Shown: piece by piece, positions 51,958-61,952 of the stretch
How the letters are laid out: each line of letters opens with the position of its first letter
How positions within the stretch are numbered: position 1 is the first letter of the stretch
Origin: Pseudomonas benzenivorans
Lineage (GTDB): Bacteria > Pseudomonadota > Gammaproteobacteria > Pseudomonadales > Pseudomonadaceae
Length of the DNA: 64,000 bases
NCBI RefSeq assembly: GCF_024397895.1
Contig: NZ_CP073346.1
Location: forward strand, 4,092,001 to 4,156,000
Reading direction: 5' to 3'
Translations under genes and position numbers: made by a program
Notes under the pieces: generated by a model
Database searches by the model: none
Told to the model about the DNA's origin: nothing
What the model saw: the letters and a program-made list of their open reading frames with translations, nothing else

Positions 51958-52344
51958 GTGGATAATCCGATCAATACCTATAAAGCCGTCGACACTGGTC
52001 GGGAAGTCAGTCCCTATCAAGCCGTCCAGTTGTTGCTCGATGGTGCGCTGGAACGCATTGCCGTGGCCCTGTTGGCACAGCAGCAAGCCAGTCCGGCCGT
52101 CAGGGGGGAGGCGGTCGGTAGCACGATTTCCATCATTGGCATTCTTCAGGCCAGCCTCGACAAGCAGTTGGGGGGCGAACTCGCGGAAAACCTCGACGCC
52201 CTCTACGACTACATCACCCGTCGCCTTGCCGGCGTGGCCTTGGACAAGACGCCGCGCAGTCTCGAGGAAGTGCAGGGGCTGTTGACGCAGATTCGTGACG
52301 GTTGGGTTGCCATCGGCCCGGACCTGGAGCCTGCGGCTTCCTGA
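51958..52344 (+). CDS. fliS: Flagellin export chaperone FliS, first paralogue
   Basis: FliS binds the flagellin C-terminus to prevent premature polymerisation. This 128-residue protein starts with GTG directly after fliD, with an AAGGAC ribosome site at good distance. It has the family features [27 protein letters not shown] (the tyrosine-containing start and helix 2), [15 protein letters not shown] and [12 protein letters not shown]. It shares roughly a third of its residues with the second copy at 52502, so the pair is an old duplication. In some P. aeruginosa strains a similar pair is called fliS and fliS'. Confidence 0.92.
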   Translation: MDNPINTYKAVDTGREVSPYQAVQLLLDGALERIAVALLAQQQASPAVRGEAVGSTISIIGILQASLDKQLGGELAENLDALYDYITRRLAGVALDKTPRSLEEVQGLLTQIRDGWVAIGPDLEPAAS

Positions 52345-52437
52345 CGCTGCGTTCTGCCCGTCCCATCCCGGCGGGCCTCCCCATTTCTGCTCTAACTTCA
52401 GCCAATTCAAACAACTAGATACTTTTCACGCCGGCTC

Positions 52438-52464
52438 TAAAGCTGTTTCCGTCATGGTCGATAT
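52438..52464 (+). promoter_or_regulatory. Candidate FliA promoter of the second fliS
   Basis: TAAA, 15 bases and GTCGATAT resembles TAAA-N15-GCCGATAA with two differences, 38 bases before the second fliS ATG. It lies within a 157-base gap that is otherwise empty. Confidence 0.6.
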
Positions 52465-52501
52465 ATAAAGTATTCCCGCACTACACTGGAGTACATTGAG
52501 C

Positions 52502-52882
52502 ATGAACGCGATGACAGCAATGCGGCAGTATCAGACCGTCAACACCCAGGCCCAGGCAGTGGATGCCAGCCCGCATCGGTTAATCCAGATGCTGATGGAT
52601 GGCGGTCTGACTCGTATTGCCCAGGCTCGCGGTGCAATGGAGCGGGGGCAGGTTGCGCTCAAGGGGGAGCTTATCGGCAAGGCCATCGGTATCATCGGCG
52701 GACTGCGCGAGGGCCTGGACCTGCAAAAGGGTGGCGAGCTGGCCGCCAATCTGGATAGTCTGTACCAGTACATGGCTACCCGATTGCTGCAGGCAAATGT
52801 GAAAAACGAAATCGCCCCGCTCGAGGAAGTCGCAGGGTTGTTGCGCGAAGTGAAGACCGGTTGGGACGCAATCAGCCAATGA
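52502..52882 (+). CDS. fliS: Flagellin export chaperone FliS, second paralogue
   Basis: This is a second FliS-type chaperone of 126 residues, the length of P. aeruginosa FliS. It begins MNAMTAMRQYQTVNTQAQAVDASPHRLIQMLMDGGLTRIAQARGAM, with the family tyrosine and the HRLIQMLMDG core, and continues with KAIGIIGGLREGLD. The ATG at 52502 is chosen because a GGAG site is ten bases upstream; a TTG at 52496 is possible. It is separated from the first copy by a gap with a candidate FliA promoter, so the two copies may be expressed at different stages. It is followed by a FliT-like gene. Confidence 0.94.
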   Translation: MNAMTAMRQYQTVNTQAQAVDASPHRLIQMLMDGGLTRIAQARGAMERGQVALKGELIGKAIGIIGGLREGLDLQKGGELAANLDSLYQYMATRLLQANVKNEIAPLEEVAGLLREVKTGWDAISQ

Positions 52883-52911
52883 TGCGGCCCGACACCTAGA
52901 GGAGCAGGATC

Positions 52912-53208
52912 ATGAGTTCAACTGTCCAGCGCCTGGAAGATACCGGTAGCGCTCTGCGCAGTGCCTTGGCTTCCCGGGATTGGGCGGCGATAGGTGAGCT
53001 GGACCTGCAGTGCCGCCAAGCCGTGGACGATGCCATGGTCGAGGCCGAGCAGGATGAAGGCGTGCTCCGCGCGCGCATGCAGGAGTTGCTCGACCTCTAT
53101 CGTGAGCTGGTCAATGTCTGCCAGGCCGAGCAGAAGCGCCTGGCCGGAGAGTTGATTCAACTGAATCAGTCCCAGCAGGGGGCCAAGGTGTATCAGCTCT
53201 TTGGTTGA
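52912..53208 (+). CDS. FliT/FleP-like flagellar protein
   Basis: This 98-residue, fully helical protein follows fliS, where FliT-type export chaperones for FliD are normally found. In P. aeruginosa this place is held by fleP, said to affect flagellum or pilus length. Visible features are three amphipathic helices (TVQRLEDTGSALRSALASRDW, LDLQCRQAVDDAMVEAEQ and QELLDLYRELVNVCQAEQKRLAGEL) and a short tail, VYQLFG. No catalytic motif is present. The name is from position and length; the sequence alone is not enough to tell FliT from FleP. An AGGAGCA ribosome site precedes its ATG. Confidence 0.78.
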   Translation: MSSTVQRLEDTGSALRSALASRDWAAIGELDLQCRQAVDDAMVEAEQDEGVLRARMQELLDLYRELVNVCQAEQKRLAGELIQLNQSQQGAKVYQLFG

Positions 53209-53356
53209 GCCGACTCGCTGCAGTTGCCAAGTATTCTATGCGTGTTAGCCGCTCTTTATCCCGCCTGATCACTGCCCTTCGTGGAAGAAACCGACTAAAT
53301 CCCTTTCTGTTGAAACAGTCGTTTATGCCATCCGACGGGCGAAGCAAAAAAATCAC

Positions 53357-53388
53357 GCCATAAAATTGACTGCCTTGCTGAAATTGAC
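53357..53388 (+). promoter_or_regulatory. FleQ-box-like site overlapping the fleQ promoter
   Basis: GCCATAAAATTGAC (53357-53370) agrees with the reported FleQ consensus GTCANTAAATTGAC at 12 of 14 positions. A second, partial copy ends AAATTGAC at 53388, 18 bases further on. A sigma-70-type pair, TTGACT (53366) with 17 bases to TTTACT, overlaps both. Confidence 0.5.
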
Positions 53389-53465
53389 TTTACTAGCGGC
53401 CAATTGCCGGCGCCTCCTGCGTGGTGGTGTGGGCCCCTTCACTCCCTGGAAAAGACCAAAACAAT

Positions 53466-54941
<1,476 letters not shown>

Positions 54942-54984
54942 CGGCCGGAGCGTCAGTCAGCAGACTGGCGCGCTGGACATCAAT

Positions 54985-55022
54985 AAAGCCGAAGCTTTGA
55001 CACGAGCTTCGGCTTTGTTTTT
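54985..55022 (+). terminator. Terminator after fleQ
   Basis: The stem AAAGCCGAAGCT / AGCTTCGGCTTT is followed by GTTTTTT. It separates fleQ from fleSR. Confidence 0.88.
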
Positions 55023-55029
55023 TAGGTGG

Positions 55030-55046
55030 TTGAAAAATAAAGATTA
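55030..55046 (+). promoter_or_regulatory. 17-bp element shared with the flgB promoter
   Basis: TTGAAAAATAAAGATTA is identical to 36382-36398 and lies 24 bases before the -24 GG of the fleS promoter. Confidence 0.5.
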
Positions 55047-55051
55047 TTTTT

Positions 55052-55067
55052 TAGGCACGGGGATTGC
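55052..55067 (+). promoter_or_regulatory. Sigma-54 promoter of fleSR
   Basis: TAGGCACGGGGATTGC has GG and GC ten bases apart, 54 bases before the fleS ATG. FleQ activation of this promoter is known in P. aeruginosa. Confidence 0.9.
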
Positions 55068-55120
55068 TATCTCTTAGGCAACTGACTGTCTTATGACGGC
55101 TCGCGGCACGAGAGAGAACC

Positions 55121-56335
55121 ATGAATTCCAATGCCCAGCTTTCCCCTGACGCCCTCCCGGCGCCTGCTGCCCCCGCCGAGGAGGCTGGCCGCGCCAGTCT
55201 GGAACAGGCTTTCACCCTGTTCAACCAGATGTCCAACCAGCTCAGCGAGTCCTACAGCATGCTGGAGGCCCGGGTCGCCGAGCTCAAGGGTCAGCTGGCC
55301 CTGGTCAGCGCCCAGCGCATGCAGGAGCTGGCCGAGAAGGAGCGCCTGGCCCATCGCCTGCAGAGCCTGTTGGACCTGCTGCCAGGCGGGGTGATAGTGA
55401 TCGATGGCCAGGGCGTGGTGCGCGAAGCCAATCCGGTGGCGCGCAACCTGTTGGGCCAGCCGCTGGCCGGCATGCTGTGGCGCGAGGTGATCGCGCGCAA
55501 TTTCGCGCCACGGGAAGACGACGGTCACGAGATCTCCCTGAAGGATGGCCGGCGCCTGTCGATTGCCACCCGCTCCTTGCACGGCGAGCCCGGTCAGCTG
55601 GTGCTGCTCACCGACCTGACGGAAACCCGTCGCCTGCAGGATCAGCTATCCCGCCACGAGCGCCTGTCGGCCCTGGGGCGGATGGTCGCGTCCCTGGCCC
55701 ATCAGATCCGCACGCCGCTGTCCGCTGCCTTGCTTTATGCCAGCCACCTGACCGAGCAGGTGCTGCCGGCCGAGCAGCAGCAGCGCTTCGCCGGGCGGCT
55801 GAAGGAGCGCTTGCACGAGCTGGAGCACCAGGTGCGCGACATGCTGATCTTCGCCCGTGGCGAGCTGCCGCTGCCGGATCGCCTGGCTCCCAAGGCGTTG
55901 TTCGACGCCTTGCGGGCGGCGGGGGAGTCCCATGTCCAGGGCATGACGGTGCGCTGGCAGTGCGATGCCCGCGAAGGCGAGCTGCTGTGCAATCGCGACA
56001 CCCTGGTCGGCACGGCCCTCAACCTGCTGGACAACGCCATCCAGGCGGCCGGCCGCGAGGCGCGACTGAAAGTCCATCTGTATCGCCGCGGCAACGCGCT
56101 GCACCTGTGCATCAGCGACAACGGCCCGGGTATAGATGGCGCCACTTTGGCGCGCCTGGGCGAACCCTTCTTCACCACCAAGGCCACCGGCACCGGGCTT
56201 GGCCTGGCGGTGGTCAAGGCGGTCGCGCGCGCCCATCAGGGCGAGCTGCGCCTGCAGTCGCGGCCCGGCCGCGGTACCTGCGCCCTATTGATTCTGCCGC
56301 TGATCCGCGCGGCACAACCCTTGATTCAGGAGTGA
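55121..56335 (+). CDS. fleS: Flagellar sensor histidine kinase FleS
   Basis: FleS is a cytoplasmic histidine kinase that activates FleR for class III flagellar genes. The 404-residue protein has a coiled-coil start (about 25-80), a PAS domain (about 85-165, LPGGVIVIDGQGVVREANPVARNLLG), and a HisKA domain with the phosphoacceptor in LAHQIRTPLS (His about residue 194). The HATPase domain has N box LLDNAIQAA, G1 DNGPGID and G2 GTGLGLAVVKA. No membrane helix is present, as known for FleS. It lies directly before fleR, with a five-base gap, in the same operon. Confidence 0.97.
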   Translation: MNSNAQLSPDALPAPAAPAEEAGRASLEQAFTLFNQMSNQLSESYSMLEARVAELKGQLALVSAQRMQELAEKERLAHRLQSLLDLLPGGVIVIDGQGVVREANPVARNLLGQPLAGMLWREVIARNFAPREDDGHEISLKDGRRLSIATRSLHGEPGQLVLLTDLTETRRLQDQLSRHERLSALGRMVASLAHQIRTPLSAALLYASHLTEQVLPAEQQQRFAGRLKERLHELEHQVRDMLIFARGELPLPDRLAPKALFDALRAAGESHVQGMTVRWQCDAREGELLCNRDTLVGTALNLLDNAIQAAGREARLKVHLYRRGNALHLCISDNGPGIDGATLARLGEPFFTTKATGTGLGLAVVKAVARAHQGELRLQSRPGRGTCALLILPLIRAAQPLIQE

Positions 56336-56340
56336 TTCCC

Positions 56341-57750
56341 ATGGCTGCCAAAGTTCTGCTGGTCGAAGACGACCGCGCCCTGCGCGAAGCCCTGGCCGAT
56401 ACCCTGGCGCTGGCCGGCCACGACTACCGGGCGGTGGATTGTGCCGAGGCGGCTCTGGACGCCCTGGCCGAGGAGTCGTTTGGCCTGGTGGTCAGCGACG
56501 TAAACATGCCGGGCATGGACGGTCACCAGCTGCTTGCGCAGATTCGTCAGCGCCAGCCCCAGCTGCCGGTGCTGCTCATGACGGCCTATGGCGCGGTCGA
56601 GCGCGCGGTGGAGGCGATGCGCCAGGGCGCGGCGGATTATCTGGTCAAGCCGTTCGAGCCGAAAGCCTTGCTGGCGCTGGTCGAGCGCCATGCCCTGGGC
56701 CGCCTGAGCGCGCTCGAGCAGGATGGGCCGGTGGCGTTGGAACCGGCCAGTCTGCAGTTGCTGGAGCTGGCCTCGCGGGTGGCGCAGAGCGATTCCACGG
56801 TGCTGATCACCGGCGAGTCCGGTACCGGCAAGGAGGTGCTGGCGCGCTATATCCACCAGCAGTCGCCGCGGGCGGCGCAGCCGTTCATCGCCATCAACTG
56901 TGCGGCGATTCCCGACAACATGCTCGAAGCCACCCTGTTCGGTCACGAGAAGGGGGCCTTCACCGGCGCCGTCGCCAGTGCGCCGGGCAAGTTCGAGCTG
57001 GCCGACAAGGGCACCATTCTGCTCGATGAGATCTCCGAGATGCCGATGGCGCTGCAGGCCAAGCTGCTGCGGGTGCTGCAGGAGCGCGAGGTGGAGCGCG
57101 TCGGGGCGCGCAAGCCGATCAGCCTGGATATTCGCGTGCTGGCCACCAGCAACCGCGATCTGGCCGGCGAAGTGGCCGCCGGGCGTTTCCGCGAGGACCT
57201 CTACTATCGCCTGTCGGTCTTTCCCCTGGCCTGGCGGCCGCTGCGCGAGCGCCCGGCCGATATCGTGCCCCTGGCCGAGCGGCTGCTGGCCAAGCACGTC
57301 AAAAAAATGAATCACTCGCCGATTCGCCTGTCGCCCCAGGCCCAGGCCTGCCTGGTGAGCCATGCCTGGCCGGGCAATGTGCGCGAACTGGACAATGCCA
57401 TCCAGCGCGCGCTGATTCTCCAGCAGGGCGGTTTGATTCAGCCCCAGGACCTCTGCCTGACTGCGCCCATCGGCTTCGCCCCGGCTGCCCAGCCCCAGCT
57501 GGTCGCGGTGCCTGCCGGTGCGCCGAGCGGCGCTGCGCTGGCGGAGGTGCCGGCGGCCGAGGCAGGCGACCTGGGCGAGGATCTGCGTCGCCGCGAGTTC
57601 CAGGTGATCATCGATACCCTGCGCTCCGAGCGCGGGCGGCGCAAGGAGGCCGCCGAGCGCCTGGGCATCAGTCCGCGTACGCTGCGTTACAAGCTGGCGC
57701 AGATGCGCGACGCCGGCCTGGACGTGGAGGCCTACCTCTACGCCAGCTGA
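56341..57750 (+). CDS. fleR: Flagellar response regulator FleR
   Basis: FleR is the FleS-partnered sigma-54 activator for flgBCDE and flgFGHIJKL. From the ATG at 56341 it is 469 residues. It has a receiver domain (1-120) with LVVSDVNMPGMDG (phosphoacceptor about Asp53), a following MTAYG and VKPFEPKALL, and an AAA+ domain with Walker A GESGTGKE (about 158-165), GAFTGA (about 206) and Walker B GTILLDEISE. A Fis-type helix-turn-helix at the end reads RKEAAERLGISPRTLRYKLAQMR. A longer open frame starting at 55477 lies in the wrong frame of fleS and is not translated. Confidence 0.97.
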   Translation: MAAKVLLVEDDRALREALADTLALAGHDYRAVDCAEAALDALAEESFGLVVSDVNMPGMDGHQLLAQIRQRQPQLPVLLMTAYGAVERAVEAMRQGAADYLVKPFEPKALLALVERHALGRLSALEQDGPVALEPASLQLLELASRVAQSDSTVLITGESGTGKEVLARYIHQQSPRAAQPFIAINCAAIPDNMLEATLFGHEKGAFTGAVASAPGKFELADKGTILLDEISEMPMALQAKLLRVLQEREVERVGARKPISLDIRVLATSNRDLAGEVAAGRFREDLYYRLSVFPLAWRPLRERPADIVPLAERLLAKHVKKMNHSPIRLSPQAQACLVSHAWPGNVRELDNAIQRALILQQGGLIQPQDLCLTAPIGFAPAAQPQLVAVPAGAPSGAALAEVPAAEAGDLGEDLRRREFQVIIDTLRSERGRRKEAAERLGISPRTLRYKLAQMRDAGLDVEAYLYAS

Positions 57751-57923
57751 GGCGGGCGGTCACCGCCAGTCATCCTCGGGTCCTGACTCGCGCCGCTATG
57801 CAGAGCGGCGCGCCTCTGCCTGTTCGGCTCGGTTTTCGCTGCGCCTCGCTGCCCGGGGGATGTGAGGCGCTGCCGGATTGTGCCGCTATGCGGGCAATTC
57901 GCTTCCCGCTCCCGGGTGTCTTG

Positions 57924-57937
57924 GCACCCTTGTTGCA
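57924..57937 (+). promoter_or_regulatory. Sigma-54 promoter of fliEFGHIJ
   Basis: GGCACCCTTGTTGC has GG and GC ten bases apart, about 60 bases before the fliE ATG. In P. aeruginosa this operon is class II, activated by FleQ. Confidence 0.9.
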
Positions 57938-57996
57938 AACACCCTTTCTAAAGCGCCGCGCAGCGTCAAAATTCCGCGGCCAGTGGAGGAAAGAGT

Positions 57997-58326
57997 ATGA
58001 GCCAGGGTGTCGAATTCAATCGCCTGATGTTGGAAATGCGCTCCATGCAAGCCGAGGCCATGGCGCGGCAGAAGCCGGTTGCCAGCGCTCCGGAGCCGGG
58101 CGCACCGAGCTTCTCGGACATGCTCGGCCAGGCGGTGAACAAGGTCAACGAAACCCAGCAGGCCTCCAATAAACTGGCCACGGCCTTCGAGATGGGACAG
58201 GGCGGGGTCGAGCTGACCGACGTGATGATCGCCTCGCAGAAGGCCAGTGTGTCCTTCCAGGCCATGACCCAGGTGCGCAACAAGCTGGTTCAGGCGTACC
58301 AAGACATCATGCAGATGCCGGTTTAA
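57997..58326 (+). CDS. fliE: Flagellar hook-basal body complex protein FliE
   Basis: FliE links the MS ring to the proximal rod and is the first rod component exported. The 109-residue protein has a low-complexity first third and the conserved region [29 protein letters not shown], then [37 protein letters not shown]. The ATG at 57997 is preceded by GGAGGAAAGAG. It is the first gene of the fliE-J operon, followed by fliF after 16 bases. Confidence 0.97.
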   Translation: MSQGVEFNRLMLEMRSMQAEAMARQKPVASAPEPGAPSFSDMLGQAVNKVNETQQASNKLATAFEMGQGGVELTDVMIASQKASVSFQAMTQVRNKLVQAYQDIMQMPV

Positions 58327-58342
58327 GGATAGGTTCTGAATC

Positions 58343-60133
58343 ATGGCCGACGCCCTTGCCGCAAAAGTCCCCGCCACCGCTGGCGACGAGTCGAAGAAGC
58401 CGCTCTTCGGCCTGAGTTTTCTGGAAAACCTGTCGGACATGTCGATGTTGCGGCAGATCGGCCTGCTGGTCGGTCTTGCCGCCAGCGTGGCGGTCGGTTT
58501 CGCCGTGGTGCTCTGGTCGCAGCAGCCGGATTACCGCCCGCTGTACGGCAGCCTCAACGGCATGGATGCCTCCCAGGTGATCGAGACGCTGACGGCGGCG
58601 GACATCGCCTATACCGTGGAGCCCAACTCCGGTGCCCTGCTGGTCAAGGCCGAAGACATGTCGCGGGCCCGCTTGCGCCTGGCGGCGGCTGGCGTGTCGC
58701 CCAGCGACAAGAGCGTCGGCTTCGAGATACTCGATCAGGAGCAGGGCCTCGGCACCAGCCAGTTCATGGAGGCCACCCGCTACCGTCGCGGCCTGGAAGG
58801 AGAGCTGGCCCGCACCGTCTCCAGCCTCAATAACGTCAAGGGCGCCCGTGTCCACCTGGCGATCCCGAAGAGTTCGGTGTTCGTGCGCGACGAGCGCAAG
58901 CCCAGTGCCTCGGTGCTGGTCGAGCTGTATCCGGGCCGCGCCCTGGAGCCGAGCCAGGTGATGGCCATCGTCAACCTGGTGGCCACCAGCGTGCCGGAAC
59001 TGGACAAGGCCCAGGTCACGGTGGTCGACCAGAAGGGCAACCTGCTCTCCGATCAGCGCGAGCTGTCGGAGCTGAGCATGGCCGGCAAGCAGTTCGATTA
59101 CAGCCGGCGCCTGGAAAGCCTGTTCACCCAGCGCGTGCACAATATCCTGCAGCCGGTGCTGGGCAGCGGTCGCTACAAGGCCGAGGTCTCGGCCGATGTC
59201 GACTTCAGCGCGGTGGAATCCACCTCGGAGATGTTCAACCCCGACCAGCCGGCGCTGCGCAGCGAACAGCAGGTCAGCGAGCAGCGCACCAGCGGTCTCG
59301 GCCCCCAGGGGGTGCCCGGGGCGTTGAGCAACCAGCCACCGGGCGCGGCCAGCGCGCCGGAGAAGGCCGGCGCCGCCGCTGCCGGAGCCATCTCCCCCGG
59401 TCAGCCGCTGCTGGACGCCAACGGTCAACAGGTCATCGATTCGGCCACCGGCCAGCCGATGCTGGCGCCGTACCCGGCGGACAAGCGCGAGCAGGCCACG
59501 CGCAACTTCGAGCTGGATCGCTCGATCAGCTACACCAAGCAGCAGCAGGGGCGCTTGCGTCGGCTGTCGGTGGCGGTGGTGGTGGACGACCAGCTCAAGG
59601 TCGACCCGGCCACCGGCGAAGCGACCCGCGTGCCGTGGAGCAGCGACGAACTGGCCCGCTTCACCCGTCTGGTACAGGATTCGGTCGGCTTCGACGCCAG
59701 CCGTGGCGACAGCGTCAGCGTGATCAATACGCCGTTCACCGTCGAAGTGGGTGAAGAGATCGTCGAGGTGGCGTTCTACACGCAGCCCTGGTTCTGGGAC
59801 ATCGTCAAGCAGGTGCTCGGCGTGCTGTTCATCCTGGTGCTGGTGTTCGGGGTGCTGCGCCCGGTGCTCAACAACATCACCAGTGCCGGCAAATCGAGTC
59901 GTTATTCCGGCTCCGGGCGCAATGGCAACCGCGATGTCGAGCTGGGCGAGATGGGCGGTCTGGACGGCGAACTCTCCGCCGATCGGGTCAGCCTCGGCGG
60001 CCCACAGAGCATCCTCCTGCCCAGCCCGACCGAGGGGTATGATGCGCAGCTGAACGCGATCAAGAGCCTGGTCGCCGAAGACCCGGGCCGCGTCGCCCAG
60101 GTCGTGAAAGAGTGGATCAACGCCGATGAGTGA
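58343..60133 (+). CDS. fliF: Flagellar M-ring protein FliF
   Basis: FliF forms the MS ring in the inner membrane, the base for rod and switch. The 596-residue protein has a cytoplasmic N-terminus and a first membrane helix (about residues 35-58). The periplasmic YscJ/RBM domains have YSLYGSLNGMDAS-like and FMEATRYRRGLEGELARTV segments. A glycine/alanine-rich stretch (about 330-360) and a second membrane helix (about 483-505) follow, and the cytoplasmic tail that binds FliG ends IKSLVAEDPGRVAQVVKEWINADE. It overlaps the fliG start by eight bases. Confidence 0.97.
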   Translation: MADALAAKVPATAGDESKKPLFGLSFLENLSDMSMLRQIGLLVGLAASVAVGFAVVLWSQQPDYRPLYGSLNGMDASQVIETLTAADIAYTVEPNSGALLVKAEDMSRARLRLAAAGVSPSDKSVGFEILDQEQGLGTSQFMEATRYRRGLEGELARTVSSLNNVKGARVHLAIPKSSVFVRDERKPSASVLVELYPGRALEPSQVMAIVNLVATSVPELDKAQVTVVDQKGNLLSDQRELSELSMAGKQFDYSRRLESLFTQRVHNILQPVLGSGRYKAEVSADVDFSAVESTSEMFNPDQPALRSEQQVSEQRTSGLGPQGVPGALSNQPPGAASAPEKAGAAAAGAISPGQPLLDANGQQVIDSATGQPMLAPYPADKREQATRNFELDRSISYTKQQQGRLRRLSVAVVVDDQLKVDPATGEATRVPWSSDELARFTRLVQDSVGFDASRGDSVSVINTPFTVEVGEEIVEVAFYTQPWFWDIVKQVLGVLFILVLVFGVLRPVLNNITSAGKSSRYSGSGRNGNRDVELGEMGGLDGELSADRVSLGGPQSILLPSPTEGYDAQLNAIKSLVAEDPGRVAQVVKEWINADE

Positions 60134-61142
60134 CAATCGTACTGCTGCGAAACTGAACAAGGTCGACAAGGCCGCCATCCTCCTGCTCTCCCTCGGCGAG
60201 ACCGACGCCGCCCAGGTGTTGCGTCATCTTGGGCCCAAGGAGGTGCAGAAGGTCGGTGTGGCCATGGCCGGCATGCGCAACGTGCACCGCGAGCAGGTCC
60301 TGCAGGTGATGGGCGAATTCGTCGACATCGTCGGCGATCAGACCAGTCTGGGCGTGGGCGCCGACGGCTATATCCGCAAGATGCTGACCCAGGCCCTTGG
60401 TGAGGACAAGGCCGGTAATCTGATCGACCGCATCCTTCTGGGCGGCAGCACCAGCGGCCTGGACAGCCTGAAGTGGATGGAGCCGCGGGCGGTGGCCGAC
60501 GTGATTCGCTACGAGCACCCGCAGATCCAGGCCATCGTCGTGGCCTACCTCGACCCCGATCAGGCCGGCGAGGTGCTCAGCCACTTCGATCACAAGGTGC
60601 GCCTGGACATCGTCCTGCGCGTGTCCTCCCTGAACACCGTGCAGCCGGCGGCGCTCAAGGAACTCAACCTGATTCTCGAGAAGCAGTTCTCCGGCAGCGC
60701 CAACACCACCCGCGCCAGCCTCGGCGGGGTCAAGCGCGCCGCCGACATCATGAACTTCCTCGACAGTTCGACCGAAGGCCAGTTGATGGACTCGATCCGC
60801 GAGGTCGACGAGGACCTGTCGACGCAGATCGAAGATCTGATGTTCGTCTTCGACAACCTGGCCGATGTCGACGACCGCGGGATTCAGGCGCTGCTGCGCG
60901 AGGTCTCGTCGGACGTGCTGGTGCTGGCGCTCAAGGGTGCCGACGAAGCGATCAAGGAGAAGGTCTTCAAGAACATGTCCAAGCGCGCCGCCGAGCTGTT
61001 GCGCGACGACCTGGAGGCCAAGGGGCCGGTACGGGTCAGCGACGTGGAGTCGGCACAGAAGGAAATCCTCACCATCGCCCGGCGCATGGCCGAAGCCGGG
61101 GAAATCGTCCTTGGCGGCAAGGGCGGCGAGGAGATGGTCTAA
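60126..61142 (+). CDS. fliG: Flagellar motor switch protein FliG
   Basis: FliG is the rotor protein that meets the stators and transmits switching. The 338-residue protein contains the N-terminal FliF-binding domain (LNKVDKAAILLLSLGETDAAQVLRHLGPKEV), a middle domain with the EHPQ motif (about residue 126) that binds FliM, and a C-terminal domain with the charged torque helix region EDLMFVFDNLADVDDRGIQALLREVSSDVL. The ATG overlaps the end of fliF. All domains are intact. Confidence 0.98.
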   Translation: MSDNRTAAKLNKVDKAAILLLSLGETDAAQVLRHLGPKEVQKVGVAMAGMRNVHREQVLQVMGEFVDIVGDQTSLGVGADGYIRKMLTQALGEDKAGNLIDRILLGGSTSGLDSLKWMEPRAVADVIRYEHPQIQAIVVAYLDPDQAGEVLSHFDHKVRLDIVLRVSSLNTVQPAALKELNLILEKQFSGSANTTRASLGGVKRAADIMNFLDSSTEGQLMDSIREVDEDLSTQIEDLMFVFDNLADVDDRGIQALLREVSSDVLVLALKGADEAIKEKVFKNMSKRAAELLRDDLEAKGPVRVSDVESAQKEILTIARRMAEAGEIVLGGKGGEEMV

Positions 61143-61145
61143 GTC

Positions 61146-61952
61146 ATGGCGGACAAGCAAGGGGCCAGCGAGCTGATTCGCGCCAAGGATCTCGGGGCAT
61201 TCGATCGCTGGGCGCTGCCCAGTTTCGATAACGGCGGCGACTCGGCCCAATCGGGGGGCGAGGCTACGCCTGAGGAGGGGCAGGGCGACGCGCCCCAGCC
61301 CTCGCAGAACGAAATCGAGGAAGTGCCTCTGGAGGACGTCAAGCCCTTGACGCTCGACGAGCTGGAGGCCATCCGCCAGGAGGCCTACAACGAGGGCTTC
61401 GCCACCGGCGAGAAGGACGGTTTTCATGCCGGGCAACTGAAGGCCAAGCAGGAGGCCGACGCGGCCCTGTCCGCCAAACTGGCCGGTCTGGAGCGACTGA
61501 TGGCTCAGCTTTTCGAGCCGATTGCCGAGCAGGATCAACAGGTCGAGGTAGCCATGGTCAATCTGGTCAGCCACATCGCCCGGGAGGTGATCCAGCGCGA
61601 GCTGGCCAGCGACTCCAGTCAGATTCGCCAGGTCCTGCGCGAGGCGCTCAAACTGCTGCCGATGGGCGCGGGCAATGTGCGCATCCACCTCAATCCCCAG
61701 GATTTCGAGGTGATCAAGGCCCTGCGCGAGCGCCACGAAGAGAGCTGGCGCATTCTCGAGGATGACGCCATGCTGCCTGGCGGCTGCCGCGTCGAGAGCG
61801 AGCACAGCCGTATCGATGCGAGCATGGAGACGCGCCTGGAGCAGGCGCTCAAGCAGTTGTTCGAGCAGCAGCGCGAACAGGTTACCAACCCCGTGGCGGC
61901 TGATCTGGATATCGATCTGGACGCTGCGCAGGAGTTGCCCGATGCGCCTTGA
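61146..61952 (+). CDS. fliH: Flagellar assembly protein FliH
   Basis: FliH is the peripheral stalk that regulates the FliI ATPase. The 268-residue protein starts [27 protein letters not shown], the segment that docks to the export gate and C ring, then an acidic linker, a helical region with the GxxxG-like [18 protein letters not shown] pattern typical of FliH (about residues 90-115), and the C-terminal FliI-binding domain with [16 protein letters not shown]. Its end overlaps fliI by 11 bases, showing translational coupling. Confidence 0.95.
   Translation: MADKQGASELIRAKDLGAFDRWALPSFDNGGDSAQSGGEATPEEGQGDAPQPSQNEIEEVPLEDVKPLTLDELEAIRQEAYNEGFATGEKDGFHAGQLKAKQEADAALSAKLAGLERLMAQLFEPIAEQDQQVEVAMVNLVSHIAREVIQRELASDSSQIRQVLREALKLLPMGAGNVRIHLNPQDFEVIKALRERHEESWRILEDDAMLPGGCRVESEHSRIDASMETRLEQALKQLFEQQREQVTNPVAADLDIDLDAAQELPDAP

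Noticed and set aside
57790..57811. Terminator after fleR
   Set aside because: The stem GCGCCGCT / AGCGGCGC is good but no T-run follows, so termination is not supported.
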